DNA of 64,000 nt from Halomonas binhaiensis (lineage in GTDB: Bacteria; Pseudomonadota; Gammaproteobacteria; Pseudomonadales; Halomonadaceae), in NCBI RefSeq assembly GCF_008329985.2, contig NZ_CP038437.2:4774001-4838000 (forward strand). The letters are read 5' to 3'. Numbering within the stretch: the stretch's first letter is position 1; the number at the start of each line of letters is the position of its first letter. The translations under genes were made by a program, and so were the position numbers. The notes under the pieces are model-generated. The model was not told the DNA's origin and searched no databases. It worked only from the letters and a program-made list of their open reading frames with translations. Below, in pieces: positions 35,559 through 45,273 of the stretch.

Positions 35559-36326
35559 TTACAGTGGCAGGTCGTACTCGATGATGAGAGGCGCGAACTC
35601 GGAGAAGGTGGCATCGTAGTCGATCCAGGCATCCTTCACGTGACGGCGGAAGTTCGGACCGACTACCTGGTAATCCAGGCGCCAACCTTCCTGACGGGAG
35701 CGCGGCTCGTCCTGATCCAGTTTCGGCCACCAGGTGTACTCATCGCCATCGCGGTTGATCTCGCGGAAGGTATCGATGAAGCCGGTGGGGCCGAAGACCT
35801 GATCCATCCAGGCACGTTCTTCCGGCTTGAAGCCGGGCGTCGTCTGGTTATCGGACCAATTGGCCAGATCCAGTGTCTTATGGGCGATGTGCCAGGTGCC
35901 GCAAATGATGTATTCGCGGCGCTTGCGCGCCATCTTGGCCAGATATTCCTGATACTGCGCCATGAAAGCCTGCTTGGCAGCGGGGTCGCTACCGTCGGGC
36001 ATCAGGAAACTGGCGATGCTGAAACGGTCGTAGTCTGCCTGCAGAAAGCGGCCTTCATGGTCGCACTGCGGGAAGCCCAGGCCGTACATGATGGCCTTGG
36101 GAATCTTGCGGCAGTAAAGTCCTACGCCGGAGAAACCATCCTCTTCGGCATCGAGGAAATAGCCCTCGTAGCCTTCTGGATAGAGGATACTGTCGTCTAG
36201 TTCGAAGCTTTTGGCTTTGAGGTTCTGTACACAGACGACGTCGGCGTCCTGATTGGCAAGCCAATCGAGGAAGCCTCGACCGACGGCCTCACGTATGCCG
36301 TTGACATTGATACTGGCGATTTTCAT
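35559..36326 (-). CDS. crc: Crc-like protein (catalytically degenerate exonuclease III homologue)
   Basis: 255 residues with the exonuclease III/AP-endonuclease fold (MKIASINVNGI, ICGTWHIAHK, EGWRLDYQV, APLIIEYDL). Several catalytic residues are changed: the metal-ligand Glu is Asn35, the Asp-x-Asn pair is Thr144/His146, and the final Asp-His pair is Glu243/Phe244; only Asp218 of the core remains. The same kind of loss characterises Crc of Pseudomonas, which has no nuclease activity and acts with Hfq in catabolite repression of translation. The neighbourhood yicC-rph-crc-pyrE is also that of Pseudomonas. I therefore call it Crc-like rather than exoIII. Confidence 0.82.
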   Translation of the reverse strand: MKIASINVNGIREAVGRGFLDWLANQDADVVCVQNLKAKSFELDDSILYPEGYEGYFLDAEEDGFSGVGLYCRKIPKAIMYGLGFPQCDHEGRFLQADYDRFSIASFLMPDGSDPAAKQAFMAQYQEYLAKMARKRREYIICGTWHIAHKTLDLANWSDNQTTPGFKPEERAWMDQVFGPTGFIDTFREINRDGDEYTWWPKLDQDEPRSRQEGWRLDYQVVGPNFRRHVKDAWIDYDATFSEFAPLIIEYDLPL

Positions 36327-36537
36327 ACATGGTCCCTTTTGCGTCGCGCGTGTATGATACCTGACGTTTCGACGTTTGGGTAAATGGCTAGAATCGATAA
36401 ACGTGATAGATAGGCGTGTCTTATAGATAGAGGCCCCTTTCTTTCACGATGGCGACTTGGTTTGCCATGTCTCATTAGTCAGGATAGAGCTCCGCGTCGA
36501 AAAGCCATAAATCAAGGTATTGCAGTCGGGAGGCCTA

Positions 36538-37236
36538 GTGGCTGACAAGGCAACTCAACCGTCAGGCGCGACGCGCCTCGAATCCTATCAGCGGGAATTC
36601 ATCGAATTCGCCATCGAACAAGGCGTACTCAGTTTTGGTGAGTTCACCCTCAAGTCGGGCCGGGTAAGCCCTTATTTCTTCAATGCTGGCCTGTTCAAGA
36701 CAGGTCGTGCCCTTGCACGCCTCGGACGTTTCTATGCCCAGGCCATCGAAGCCAGCGGCATCTCTGCCGATGTGCTGTTCGGACCGGCCTACAAAGGAAT
36801 TTCTCTGGCGGCTGCGACCGCGGTCGCGCTGGCCGATCATCATGACCGCGATATGCCTTTTTCGTTCAATCGCAAAGAGGCCAAGGATCACGGTGAGGGC
36901 GGAAACATCGTCGGAGCTGCGCTAAAAGGTCGCATTTTGATCATCGATGATGTCATCACAGCCGGCACGGCCATTGGTGAAGTCATGCAACTGATCGACG
37001 CCGCCGATGCCCAGGCAGCGGGAGTGGTGGTCGCTCTCGATCGCCAGGAACGTGCCAGTGAAGAGACCGATGCCAGTGCTATCCAGCAGGTCGAAGCACG
37101 CTATGGCATATCAGTCGTCAGCATCGTCAGCCTCGAACAGGTCCTTGCTTACCTTGAAGAGCAGGCCGGGGACACGTTGAAAGCCCATGCCGAGGCTATC
37201 CGTGCCTATCGTGATCGCTATGGCGTAAGCGCCTGA
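36538..37236 (+). CDS. pyrE: orotate phosphoribosyltransferase
   Basis: 232 residues. The PRPP-binding motif [14 protein letters not shown] and the [15 protein letters not shown] loop identify PyrE, which makes orotidine monophosphate in pyrimidine synthesis. I chose the GTG at 36538 because GGGAGG lies just upstream; the TTG at 36520 would remove that site. The product is slightly longer than the E. coli enzyme at both ends. It diverges from the Crc-like gene and is followed 15 bases later by trmL. Confidence 0.95.
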   Translation: MADKATQPSGATRLESYQREFIEFAIEQGVLSFGEFTLKSGRVSPYFFNAGLFKTGRALARLGRFYAQAIEASGISADVLFGPAYKGISLAAATAVALADHHDRDMPFSFNRKEAKDHGEGGNIVGAALKGRILIIDDVITAGTAIGEVMQLIDAADAQAAGVVVALDRQERASEETDASAIQQVEARYGISVVSIVSLEQVLAYLEEQAGDTLKAHAEAIRAYRDRYGVSA

Positions 37237-37251
37237 CGTTGGGTATCTACC

Positions 37252-37740
37252 ATGCTTGACGTGGTGCTCTACCAGCCGGAAATTCCCCCGAATACCGGAA
37301 ATTTGATCCGCCTGTGTGCCAACACCGGCTTCCGCCTGCATTTGATCGAGCCGTTGGGTTTCCAGCTGGATGACAAGCGCTTGCGCCGTGCCGGTCTGGA
37401 TTATCACGAGTGGGCCCGGGTACAAGTGCACCAGAACTGGGGTACCTTCATGGCCAAGGTCAATCCCACGCGTGTGTTTGCCGTGTCCACCCGAGGGCGA
37501 CGTGGCTATCACGAGCCGAGCTATCAGGCGGGCGATGCGCTGGTGTTCGGCCCTGAAACTCGTGGTCTGCCTCAAGCCATGATCGATGCGCTACCGGCCG
37601 AGCAGCGCCTGCGCATTCCCATGCTGCCGGACAGTCGTAGCCTCAACCTGTCCAATGCCTGTGCGGTACTGGTCTATGAGGCCTGGCGACAGCTCGACTT
37701 CAATGGCGCGGCCCTGCCCGTAGCCAAGGATGAACCATGA
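37252..37740 (+). CDS. trmL: tRNA (cytidine(34)-2'-O)-methyltransferase
   Basis: 162 residues, a single SPOUT-knot domain. [26 protein letters not shown] and [22 protein letters not shown] are diagnostic of TrmL (YibK), which methylates the wobble position of leucine tRNAs. The last codons overlap the rep start (ATGA), so the two are translationally coupled. Confidence 0.95.
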   Translation: MLDVVLYQPEIPPNTGNLIRLCANTGFRLHLIEPLGFQLDDKRLRRAGLDYHEWARVQVHQNWGTFMAKVNPTRVFAVSTRGRRGYHEPSYQAGDALVFGPETRGLPQAMIDALPAEQRLRIPMLPDSRSLNLSNACAVLVYEAWRQLDFNGAALPVAKDEP

Positions 37741-39812
37741 GTGCCTCCGATCCTGCTCCTCTGACCATTGGCCAACGGCTGCGCAAGCTGAACCCGCGTC
37801 AACAGGAAGCGGTGCGCTATATCGATGGTCCTTGCCTGGTGCTGGCAGGTGCGGGTTCTGGCAAGACCAGCGTGATCACCACCAAGATCGCCTATCTGAT
37901 CCAGGAATGTGGCATGAGCGCGCGGCGCATTGCCGCCGTGACCTTCACCAACAAGGCTGCCCGGGAGATGAAGGAGCGGGTCAGCGGTATGCTCAAGGGT
38001 CGTGAAGGGCATGGCCTGACCGTATCCACCTTTCACACCCTTGGCCTCAACATCATCCGTGGTGAACTCAAGGCGCTAGGCTACAAGCCGGGCTTCTCGC
38101 TGTTCGACCCGGAAGATGCCAAGGCCCTGCTGCGTGACCTGATGAACAAGGATGCCCAGGTCGATGCCGATCAGATCAACCAGGTTCAGGCGGCCATCTC
38201 CAACTGGAAGAACGATCTGGTGCTGCCCGGCCAGGCGCTGTCGCATGCCTCCAGTGAGGATGAACATTACGCTGCCCGGGTCTACGAGGCCTATGTGCGC
38301 CATCTCAAGGCCTACAACGCGGTGGATTTCGATGATCTGATCCTGCTGCCGGTGGTGCTGCTGCGCGATAACCCTGATGCCCTGGAGCGCTGGCGGCGCA
38401 AGATTCACTACATGTTGGTCGACGAATACCAGGATACCAACATCAGCCAGTATATGCTGGTGCGGATGCTGATGGCCGAGCGTCAGACCTTCACCGTGGT
38501 GGGCGATGATGACCAGTCGATCTACGCCTGGCGTGGCGCACGGCCGGAGAACCTCGTCACTCTCGGCGAGGACTTCCCGCGCCTCAACGTCATCAAGCTT
38601 GAACAGAACTATCGCTCTACCGGCATCATTCTGCATGCCGCCAATACCCTGATCGCCAACAATCCTCACGTCTATGACAAGACGTTGTGGTCGGAGATGG
38701 GCAAGGGCGACCCGATTCGCATTGTGGTCACCCGCCACGAGGAAGCCGAGACCGAGCGGGTCGCCAGTGAGATCCTGACGCGCCGCATCAAAGAGCGTGC
38801 CGAATGGCGCGATTTTGCGGTGCTCTATCGCGGCAACTTCCAGGCGCGCCTGCTGGAGCTCAAGCTGCAGCACTACCAGATTCCCTACAAGCTTTCAGGT
38901 GGCACCTCGTTCTTCTCGCGCGGGGAGATCAAGGACGCCATGGCCTACCTGCGGTTGCTGATCAATCCGGCCGATGACAACGCCTTCCTGCGCATCGTCA
39001 ACGTGCCGCGCCGCGAGATCGGGCCTACGACGCTGGAAAAGCTGGCCAATTACGCTACCGAGCGCAATGCATCGCTGTTTGCGGCCTGTCAGGAATTGGG
39101 GCTGGCGGAGCAGTTGCCTGCGCGTGCCGTGGAGCGCCTGACGCGTTTTACCCACTTTATTGATGGGGTTCGCCGACGTATGGACGGCGGTGATGCTATC
39201 GCCGCCATCCGCGACATGATGCGTGAGATGGATTACGAGGCGTGGCTCTACCAGAACGCCAGCGCGCCGACCATCGCCGAACGACGCATGGGCAATGTAT
39301 GGATCCTGATCGATCAGCTCGAGAAGTCGATGCAGGCTGATCCGGAAGAGAGTACCGCCAGCGAGGACACCGAAACTGACAGCGTCGAGGCGGCCATCTC
39401 ACGCCTGGTATTGCGCGATATCCTCGAACAGCAGGCCGAGGAGGATGACTCCGACCGTGTGCAGCTCCTGACCATGCATGCTTCCAAGGGTCTCGAGTTT
39501 CCCCATGTCTACCTGATGGGGCTGGAAGAGGAACTGCTGCCGCACCGCAACGCCATCGAGTCGGGTACCGTCGAGGAAGAGCGGCGCCTGGCCTATGTGG
39601 GCATCACCCGGGCACGCCAGACCCTGACCATGACCCTGGCTCGCCAGCGCAAGGCGTTCGGTGAAATGATGGACTGTGTGCCTAGTCGCTTCCTCGACGA
39701 ACTCCCGCCCGAAGACCTGGAGTGGGAAGGGCGCGCCGATCGGGAAGATCCAGAACGCAAGCAGGAACGTGGCAAGAGTGCTATTGCCGGACTGCGTTCG
39801 TTGCTGGATTAG
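37737..39812 (+). CDS. rep: ATP-dependent DNA helicase Rep
   Basis: 691 residues, a UvrD/Rep-family SF1A helicase. [28 protein letters not shown] (Walker A about 37-44), [21 protein letters not shown], and [12 protein letters not shown] with YVGITRAR near the C-terminus are all present. Rep clears protein blocks ahead of replication forks. The length is near that of E. coli Rep. It ends a run pyrE-trmL-rep and is followed by a hairpin. Confidence 0.95.
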   Translation: MSASDPAPLTIGQRLRKLNPRQQEAVRYIDGPCLVLAGAGSGKTSVITTKIAYLIQECGMSARRIAAVTFTNKAAREMKERVSGMLKGREGHGLTVSTFHTLGLNIIRGELKALGYKPGFSLFDPEDAKALLRDLMNKDAQVDADQINQVQAAISNWKNDLVLPGQALSHASSEDEHYAARVYEAYVRHLKAYNAVDFDDLILLPVVLLRDNPDALERWRRKIHYMLVDEYQDTNISQYMLVRMLMAERQTFTVVGDDDQSIYAWRGARPENLVTLGEDFPRLNVIKLEQNYRSTGIILHAANTLIANNPHVYDKTLWSEMGKGDPIRIVVTRHEEAETERVASEILTRRIKERAEWRDFAVLYRGNFQARLLELKLQHYQIPYKLSGGTSFFSRGEIKDAMAYLRLLINPADDNAFLRIVNVPRREIGPTTLEKLANYATERNASLFAACQELGLAEQLPARAVERLTRFTHFIDGVRRRMDGGDAIAAIRDMMREMDYEAWLYQNASAPTIAERRMGNVWILIDQLEKSMQADPEESTASEDTETDSVEAAISRLVLRDILEQQAEEDDSDRVQLLTMHASKGLEFPHVYLMGLEEELLPHRNAIESGTVEEERRLAYVGITRARQTLTMTLARQRKAFGEMMDCVPSRFLDELPPEDLEWEGRADREDPERKQERGKSAIAGLRSLLD

Positions 39813-39853
39813 GTTATCCCCAGTCGGTTGATCTGCTCCGGGTGTGGATAAGA

Positions 39854-39884
39854 CAAGGGCGGTCTCCCGCCCTTGCTGTTTCTG
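39854..39884 (+). terminator. probable terminator after rep
   Basis: CAAGGGCGG and CCGCCCTTG form a 9-bp perfect stem with a four-base loop, followed by CTGTTTCTG. The T tract is weak. It also lies downstream of the convergent transporter gene. Confidence 0.65.
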
Positions 39885-39896
39885 CTTATTGGATCG

Positions 39897-39935
39897 ATTT
39901 TATTAGACTGGTTTTATTGAACTGGTTTTATTGGA
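39897..39935. repeat. short tandem repeat at the 3' end of the MFS transporter gene
   Basis: The unit (A)CTGGTTTTATTGA recurs two to three times with small changes across 39897-39935. The last copy reaches the stop codon region of the minus-strand transporter gene. It may affect the transporter's C-terminus but no function is evident. Confidence 0.5.
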
Positions 39936-41268
39936 TTGAGCTTTCTGGCTGCCTGCAAGATTGCCGGCGGGTGTTTGTGGCCAGAAGTCCTACCAGTACC
40001 GCAGCGATCAACAGCGGAGCAGCCAACGCCAGAAAATAGCTGGGGCGCTGCCAGCCCTCGTCCATGAGTACGCCAGCAAGAGCTGGACCAATCACCGAGC
40101 CGACTCGTCCCATCCCCATTGCCAGCCCGGTGCCGGTACTTCTCAATGCTGCCGGGAAGGTGGTAGGGACTACGACGTAGAGCACCGCGATGGCACCGAA
40201 CAGAAAGAAGCCCAATGTGATCGCAACGAGGGTGAGTAGAAGCGGTTCATAGGGAATGTTGCTAAACAGCACCATGGTCGCGAACAGGGCCAGCATGATG
40301 ACAACGGCCAGGCGTCGTGCCCCGAGTCTTGTCGCCAACAGCCCGTAGAGCAGACAGCCGATAGCCCCTCCAATATTGAGCAGCATGGCGCCGGAAATAC
40401 CTCCGCCAAGGCTCAAGCCGGCGTCCGTCAGGATCTTCGGCGTCCAACTGATCATGAAATAGAAGCTCATCATCACGCAGAAGTAGAGGCCGCAGGACGC
40501 CAGGAAAGGAACACGGTACTCACCGGCAAGGAGATCTTTCGGCCCCGAACGTTCCGCGCCTCCCAGACGTTGTTGCGGAAGCTGTTTCAACACGGGCAGG
40601 CGCAGCCTGGGGAGAATGGTATTGAGCCGACCCAATGCATTGCGTGGGCGTTTCTCGATCAGGAATTCCAGCGATTCTGGAAAGCCCCACCATACGAGAG
40701 GCAGCAGCAACAACGCGGCAAGCCCGCCGAACACAAAAGGTGCTCGCCAACCGAAGTGCTCTATCAGCTCGACAGATGCCAGCCCTCCGAGGGTGGCGCC
40801 AACCGGATAGCCGAGTGAAATGATGGCATTGCATAGGCTGCGGCGGCGGTCATTGGCGTACTCCGTCACCACGATATTCACCGTAGCGAGTACTGCCCCG
40901 ACGCCAATACCCGTGAACAGACGGGTGATGAACAGCTGTACGACATTCTGGGCCAGCGCTGAGCACAGCATGGAAGCCATCAACAGGCTGACACAGAGCA
41001 ATGCCGTGGGTCGCCGGCCGTAGCGGTCTCCCAATGGTGCCACCAGAAAGGCGCCAAGCCCCATGCCGAGCAGGCCTGCACTGAAGAGAATTCCCAGTGA
41101 AGAGGCACTGACAGACCAGTCCTCGGCGATGGCTGGGGCGGTAAAGGCCATGACCAGTACATCGAAGCCATCCAGTGCTGCGATGAGAGTGCATAGCGTG
41201 ATGATCCATATTTGATAACGAGACATGGGCCTTGAATGCAGGCTGTCCCGAGGGTCCTGGGTATTCAT
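39928..41268 (-). CDS. MFS transporter, aromatic acid:H+ symporter type
   Basis: 446 residues with twelve predicted membrane segments. LDGFDVLVMAFTAPAI in TM1 and the GDRYGRRP loop between TM2 and TM3 are typical of the aromatic acid:proton symporter family (PcaK, VanK, BenK). It lies 63 bases after vanB in the same direction and likely brings vanillate or a related methoxybenzoate into the cell for the demethylase. GGGAGAA precedes the ATG. The C-terminal tail (CRQPESSIQ) lies on a small tandem repeat. Confidence 0.88.
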   Translation of the reverse strand: MNTQDPRDSLHSRPMSRYQIWIITLCTLIAALDGFDVLVMAFTAPAIAEDWSVSASSLGILFSAGLLGMGLGAFLVAPLGDRYGRRPTALLCVSLLMASMLCSALAQNVVQLFITRLFTGIGVGAVLATVNIVVTEYANDRRRSLCNAIISLGYPVGATLGGLASVELIEHFGWRAPFVFGGLAALLLLPLVWWGFPESLEFLIEKRPRNALGRLNTILPRLRLPVLKQLPQQRLGGAERSGPKDLLAGEYRVPFLASCGLYFCVMMSFYFMISWTPKILTDAGLSLGGGISGAMLLNIGGAIGCLLYGLLATRLGARRLAVVIMLALFATMVLFSNIPYEPLLLTLVAITLGFFLFGAIAVLYVVVPTTFPAALRSTGTGLAMGMGRVGSVIGPALAGVLMDEGWQRPSYFLALAAPLLIAAVLVGLLATNTRRQSCRQPESSIQ

Positions 41269-41331
41269 GGTGTTGTTGTTCTCCCGTCAGCGGCTGTCTA
41301 CCCGTGTGCTGGTGACCTGGCATTGGCATTG

Positions 41332-42297
41332 TCAAAGGTCGAGGACGAGCCGGGGCGACCTGGCTCTTGAGCAGCAGGGGGTAAACTGGTCATTGGCGGC
41401 ATGCTCGCTATCGTCGAGGTAGAGGTCACGGTGATCGGGAGTGCCTTCGAGCACACCGGTCAGGCATGTACCGCAAACGCCCTGTTCGCAGGAGACCATG
41501 ATCTCGACGCCGTTCTCTTCCAGCACCTGGTGAACCGTCTTGTCGGCAGGCACGCTATAGCAGTCGCCACTGCTGGCGATGACGACCTCGAAACTGCCAT
41601 CGTCATCGCTGCTTGTCGTTGCCCCGGCAAAGTATTCGCAATGCAGGCGGGATTCCTCCCAGCCTTGTTCACGACAGGCTGCCAGCACGGCATCGATAAA
41701 GCCCTTGGGGCCGCAGACATACACATGCGAGTTGTCGGGGGCATCACGCAGTGTCTCTACCAGGTTCAGCTGAGTCTCGAGCTGGTCATCAAAGTGAAAG
41801 TGCACCCGCGAAGAGAAAGCGGAGGTTTCGAGGTGTTCTGCGAAAGCGGTTCGCGTTCGGCTGCGAGTACAGTAGTGCAGAGTGAAGTCCGATGCGCCAT
41901 GAGCCAGGTGCTCTGCCATGCAGAGAATCGGCGTGATACCGATTCCACCTGCAAACAGCAGGCTATGAGGGGCGGGTTCCAGAGGAAAGTGATTCTTCGG
42001 GGCACTGATCTGCAGGAGGTCTCCAGGCTCGAGACTGTCGTGCATGGCCACTGAGCCGCCTCGGGATTCAGGATCCTTCAGCACGCCAATCCAATAGGAA
42101 TAGGGCGTTTCAGAACGGTTGCACAGTGAGTACTGCCGGATGATGTCGTCGCTTACGCGTACATCGATATGCGCACCTGCGCTGAAGGCCGGCAGTTGCC
42201 GGCCATGGGGATCGGTAAGCTCGAAAACGGCAATATCCTCGGCAGCCATTTCCTTGCGCGCCACTTCGACAATCAGGGAAAGCGTTGGCTGACTCAT
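41332..42297 (-). CDS. vanB: vanillate demethylase reductase-like protein (VanB type)
   Basis: 321 residues, phthalate-dioxygenase-reductase type: FAD/FMN-binding barrel (RQYSLCNRSE), NAD-binding domain (LLFAGGIGITPILCMAEHL) and a C-terminal plant-type [2Fe-2S] domain with CEQGVCGTC and a distal Cys in FTPCC. It passes electrons from NADH to the Rieske oxygenase. The ATG overlaps the vanA stop, a strong sign of paired function. Confidence 0.92.
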   Translation of the reverse strand: MSQPTLSLIVEVARKEMAAEDIAVFELTDPHGRQLPAFSAGAHIDVRVSDDIIRQYSLCNRSETPYSYWIGVLKDPESRGGSVAMHDSLEPGDLLQISAPKNHFPLEPAPHSLLFAGGIGITPILCMAEHLAHGASDFTLHYCTRSRTRTAFAEHLETSAFSSRVHFHFDDQLETQLNLVETLRDAPDNSHVYVCGPKGFIDAVLAACREQGWEESRLHCEYFAGATTSSDDDGSFEVVIASSGDCYSVPADKTVHQVLEENGVEIMVSCEQGVCGTCLTGVLEGTPDHRDLYLDDSEHAANDQFTPCCSRARSPRLVLDL

Positions 42298-43358
42298 GCT
42301 GACCCTACCTTTTTCAGTGTTGTTTCGGCAGTGGCTTGTTCCTCGGCAATCAGCCGTTCGATGATGCGCCTTGCCTGCACACCGCCACCGTCGATGTTGA
42401 GCTTCAGCAACTGGCGGTCGGGATAGGTCGAGAGGTTACGTTGCTGGGCCTCGAGCATGTCGAGATCCTCGGCAAAGATCTTTCCCTGGCCCTCACGAAT
42501 GGTGGCTGTCAGTTGATCATCTTCAGGCTTGAAGTTGCGGGCCATGCCCCAGAAATACCAGATCGAGGTTTCTGTCTCCGGGGTGATGAAATCGACCACG
42601 ATGCTGGATGCCTTGGCATCCGCAGGGGCGTCGTAGCCACCTTTACCGGCATGGGCCACGCCTACTTCAATCATGACGTGGCTGGGAGGCGTGAAGCGGC
42701 AGATCTGCCAGCGATCCACCGGGACATCGTCTGCCAGGTCATTGCCGCGCAAGGCGGCTTGCCAGAACGGCGGCGCCGGAATGTTTTCCATGGTCCGCGA
42801 AGTGACGACTTCCTCACCATTGACCGAGGTTTTCGGGGCGGCTTCCTCGATTTCCGGCTGGCCGATGCTCGAGGCATGAACATAGGTTTCATGGGTGAGA
42901 TCCATGAGGTTATCGACCATGAGTCGAAATCCGCAGTGGATGTGATAAAGGCCTCCGCCATAGGCCCAGTCAGGGCTTTCTGCCCAGTGCAGGTGAGGAA
43001 TCTTCTCGGGATTGGCCAGCGAGGCATCTCCCGGCCATACCCAGATAAAGCCGTGGCGCTCTACAACGGGGTAGGTCTTGATGCCAGGAAACCCTTTGAC
43101 GCGCTGGCCCGGCATGCTGGAGCAATGACCTGTACGCGACATTTCGAGGCCATGGTAGCCGCAGACCAGCTTGCCATCGCGCACGAAGCCCAGCGACAAG
43201 GGCGCGCCGCGGTGGGGGCAGAAGTCTTCCACGGCTGCTACTCTGCCTTCCTCATCACGGAAGAAGACAATGGATTCATTGCAGATTTTCCGCCCCAGTG
43301 GAGCCTGTTCGAACTCGTCGGGCGTACAGGCAACGTACCAGGTATTCTTGGGGAACAT
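42294..43358 (-). CDS. vanA: Rieske oxygenase, vanillate O-demethylase-like (VanA type)
   Basis: 354 residues. The N-terminal Rieske centre CPHRG...CGYHG and the mononuclear-iron motif NLMDLTHETYVH are complete. The family demethylates methoxybenzoates, giving protocatechuate from vanillate. Several in-frame ATGs cluster at the start; the one at 43358 (MFPKNTWYVAC) has GAGG nine bases upstream and matches the usual VanA N-terminus. Two GGATCC-centred operators lie upstream in the divergent region shared with the regulator. Vanillate as substrate is supported by the operators and the VanR-like regulator. Confidence 0.9.
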   Translation of the reverse strand: MFPKNTWYVACTPDEFEQAPLGRKICNESIVFFRDEEGRVAAVEDFCPHRGAPLSLGFVRDGKLVCGYHGLEMSRTGHCSSMPGQRVKGFPGIKTYPVVERHGFIWVWPGDASLANPEKIPHLHWAESPDWAYGGGLYHIHCGFRLMVDNLMDLTHETYVHASSIGQPEIEEAAPKTSVNGEEVVTSRTMENIPAPPFWQAALRGNDLADDVPVDRWQICRFTPPSHVMIEVGVAHAGKGGYDAPADAKASSIVVDFITPETETSIWYFWGMARNFKPEDDQLTATIREGQGKIFAEDLDMLEAQQRNLSTYPDRQLLKLNIDGGGVQARRIIERLIAEEQATAETTLKKVGSA

Positions 43359-43396
43359 TATCATTGTCCTCATTAGCGTCACGGGAGATGTTATCT

Positions 43397-43408
43397 TTTG
43401 GATCCAAA
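43397..43408. promoter_or_regulatory. VanR-type operator 1
   Basis: TTTGGATCCAAA, a 12-bp perfect palindrome 38 bases before the vanA start. It is close to ATTGGATCCAAT, the operator known for Caulobacter VanR. Confidence 0.7.
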
Positions 43409-43447
43409 GTTAAGCTCTGGTAGCACCAATTCGTCAATTTAGACATT

Positions 43448-43461
43448 GGTTGGATCCAATT
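43448..43461. promoter_or_regulatory. VanR-type operator 2
   Basis: GGTTGGATCCAATT, with a 10-bp palindromic core TTGGATCCAA, centred 50 bases from operator 1 and about 45 bases before the vanR start. It is suited to control both divergent promoters. Confidence 0.7.
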
Positions 43462-43499
43462 GGTGGAAGGAAGCCAATGCAACCGGATAGGAGAAGCCA

Positions 43500-44189
43500 G
43501 TGAGCCGCAGTTCGTCCGATATCGTGAATAGCTTGAGGAAGCTCATCAGCGATGGTCACTACTGTCCGGGAGAACGTGTAGCTGAGCTGCATGTCGCTGA
43601 AAAATTGGGTGTTTCTAGAACTCCAGTGCGACTGGCTTTTCGGACGCTGGAGCAGGAAGGGTTGCTTCAGCGGGCGGGTAAACGCGGTTATGTCGTGCGC
43701 GAATTTACCGAAGAGGATGTGCAAATCGCAGTAGAAGTACGGGGAGCTCTAGAGGGATTGGCGGCCCGGAGATTGGCAGAGCGTGGCCTATCGCAGCAGG
43801 TGGCAGAGCGACTGCAGGAATGTCTGCACCAGGGGGAGGTGCTGCTGGGAAAGGGGTATATCACAGAAGATGACATCGCCACCTGGAGCGATATCAATCG
43901 CCGTTTTCATGAGACATTGGTGGCGTCTACCGGAAGCCAGGTCATTCAGGATGCCATAAATAAAAACAACCACTTACCCTTTGCTTCAGCGGACTCGATC
44001 ATCATTGATACAGAGGCATTGGACAGTGAGTATCAGAAACTGCGCATGGCGCAGATGCACCATAGGCTGGTCTATCAGGCGTTGAGTCATGGAGAGGGGG
44101 CCCGTGCCGAGATGCTGATGCGAGAGCACGCTTATGTCGGGCTGCGCTATGTCGAACTGCTGGGAATGGATCCAACTGCTACCGAGTGA
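43500..44189 (+). CDS. vanR: GntR/FCD family regulator, VanR-like
   Basis: 229 residues: winged HTH (YCPGERVAELHVAEKLGVSRTPVRLAFRTLEQEGLL) followed by an all-helical FCD ligand-binding domain. Starts with GTG at 43500 after GGAGAAG. It diverges from vanA across about 140 bp containing two GGATCC palindromes. In Caulobacter and relatives VanR represses the vanAB promoter until vanillate binds; the same role is inferred here. Confidence 0.88.
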   Translation: MSRSSSDIVNSLRKLISDGHYCPGERVAELHVAEKLGVSRTPVRLAFRTLEQEGLLQRAGKRGYVVREFTEEDVQIAVEVRGALEGLAARRLAERGLSQQVAERLQECLHQGEVLLGKGYITEDDIATWSDINRRFHETLVASTGSQVIQDAINKNNHLPFASADSIIIDTEALDSEYQKLRMAQMHHRLVYQALSHGEGARAEMLMREHAYVGLRYVELLGMDPTATE

Positions 44190-44204
44190 TCTTTCTGGCC
44201 TTGA

Positions 44205-44216
44205 ATTGGATCCAGA
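44205..44216. promoter_or_regulatory. possible third VanR-type site downstream of vanR
   Basis: ATTGGATCCAGA keeps the GGATCC core and the left half perfectly but deviates on the right. It lies 16 bases after the vanR stop. Confidence 0.4.
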
Positions 44217-44350
44217 GTGTTAGTGGCCTAGAAGCAAGGTGGTTCGAAACGTCATCGACAAGAGCCATGTTCGACAGGTACCGATGCCAAATCAGAGCAC
44301 AGGGGAATGTGTAGCGTCCCCCGTGCTGCTGCATGTCCATTGTCGTCAGG

Positions 44351-45028
44351 TCATTGGACCATATAGTCCACTGCTGCCTTCACTTCCTCATCGGACAATG
44401 ACGCGTTGCCGCCCCTGGGAGGCATGATGTTCAGCCCATTGATGGCGTGGTCATAGAGTGTCTCGATGCCTTGGGCCAAGCGTGGCTCCCAGGCCTTGGC
44501 ATCACCACGGGTTGGTGCTCCTGCAATACCTGTGTCGTGACAGGCCATGCAGGTTTGTTGGTAGATGGCCTGGCCATCGATAGAGGCGGTTTCCTCTGCG
44601 CTTCCTGCGTCATCGGCTGCGGGTTGCTTGTCCGCCTCCTGTGTGGCTTCGCTTTCATCGGCATCGGTGCTGGCAGTCGCCTCGCCGTCGGTCGAGGTCT
44701 CGGAGGCGTCTTCGTCAGTGCCTTTACTGCTGGCTTCAGGGCTGTCCTCCGTTTTGGCTGTATCCTCGGTGGCGACGTTGTCTTGCTTGTCACCTGATGT
44801 GGCGGTGGCTTCGCCAGCGCTGCTTTCTGTGGCCGGTGCCTCTGCGGTAAGTTCCGGTACGCCTGCCTGGCACTCTTCACCCTTGACGCATAGCTTGCCA
44901 ACAGGGGCCAGGCGCTTGGCCATCTCGGCATCGTCCTGCGCCATCACCTGGCCGGAAGCCAGTCCCAGTGCCACCAGACAACCCAGGATTGCTGTGCCGG
45001 ATTCCTTGAAAATTGTCACGCTGTCCAC
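44351..45028 (-). CDS. c-type cytochrome (c5-like) with long acidic linker
   Basis: 225 residues. A signal peptide (hydrophobic AILGCLVALGLASG, cleavage after VMA) is followed by a short c5-type N-terminal segment (RLAPVGKLCVKGEEC), an 85-residue linker (about 62-149) built almost only of Ala, Glu, Asp, Ser and Thr, and a C-terminal monohaem domain with Cys160-x-x-Cys163-His164 and axial Met202 in IMPPRGG. It transfers electrons in the periplasm. The acidic linker fits a protein exposed to high salt and is much longer than in ordinary c5 cytochromes. No linked oxidase or reductase genes. Confidence 0.9.
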   Translation of the reverse strand: MDSVTIFKESGTAILGCLVALGLASGQVMAQDDAEMAKRLAPVGKLCVKGEECQAGVPELTAEAPATESSAGEATATSGDKQDNVATEDTAKTEDSPEASSKGTDEDASETSTDGEATASTDADESEATQEADKQPAADDAGSAEETASIDGQAIYQQTCMACHDTGIAGAPTRGDAKAWEPRLAQGIETLYDHAINGLNIMPPRGGNASLSDEEVKAAVDYMVQ

Positions 45029-45273
45029 CCCTCATATTCTGCTTATTATTTCGCCTTTCCTTCTTAGTAGGATAATGCCAGAGCTCATTACAACATCGGC
45101 AGGCGCATATGGCGGCAGTATAGACAGATCATTACCACCACGAAAACGAGCCATGTTGGCACATGCCGTGTTATGCACAGTCGGCAAGCATCTGATAGCC
45201 AATGGATCGAGTGGACAGCAAAGGGCATGCAAGGTAGGATATGGCTCGCCGCGAAACGCGCTTTCGTGGCCTG

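Noticed and set aside
35559..36326. Plain exonuclease III annotation
   Set aside because: Several essential catalytic residues are replaced and the gene context is that of crc.
42336..43376. 346-codon plus-strand frame opposite vanA
   Set aside because: Antisense shadow of a Rieske oxygenase gene with all its motifs; no ribosome-binding site.
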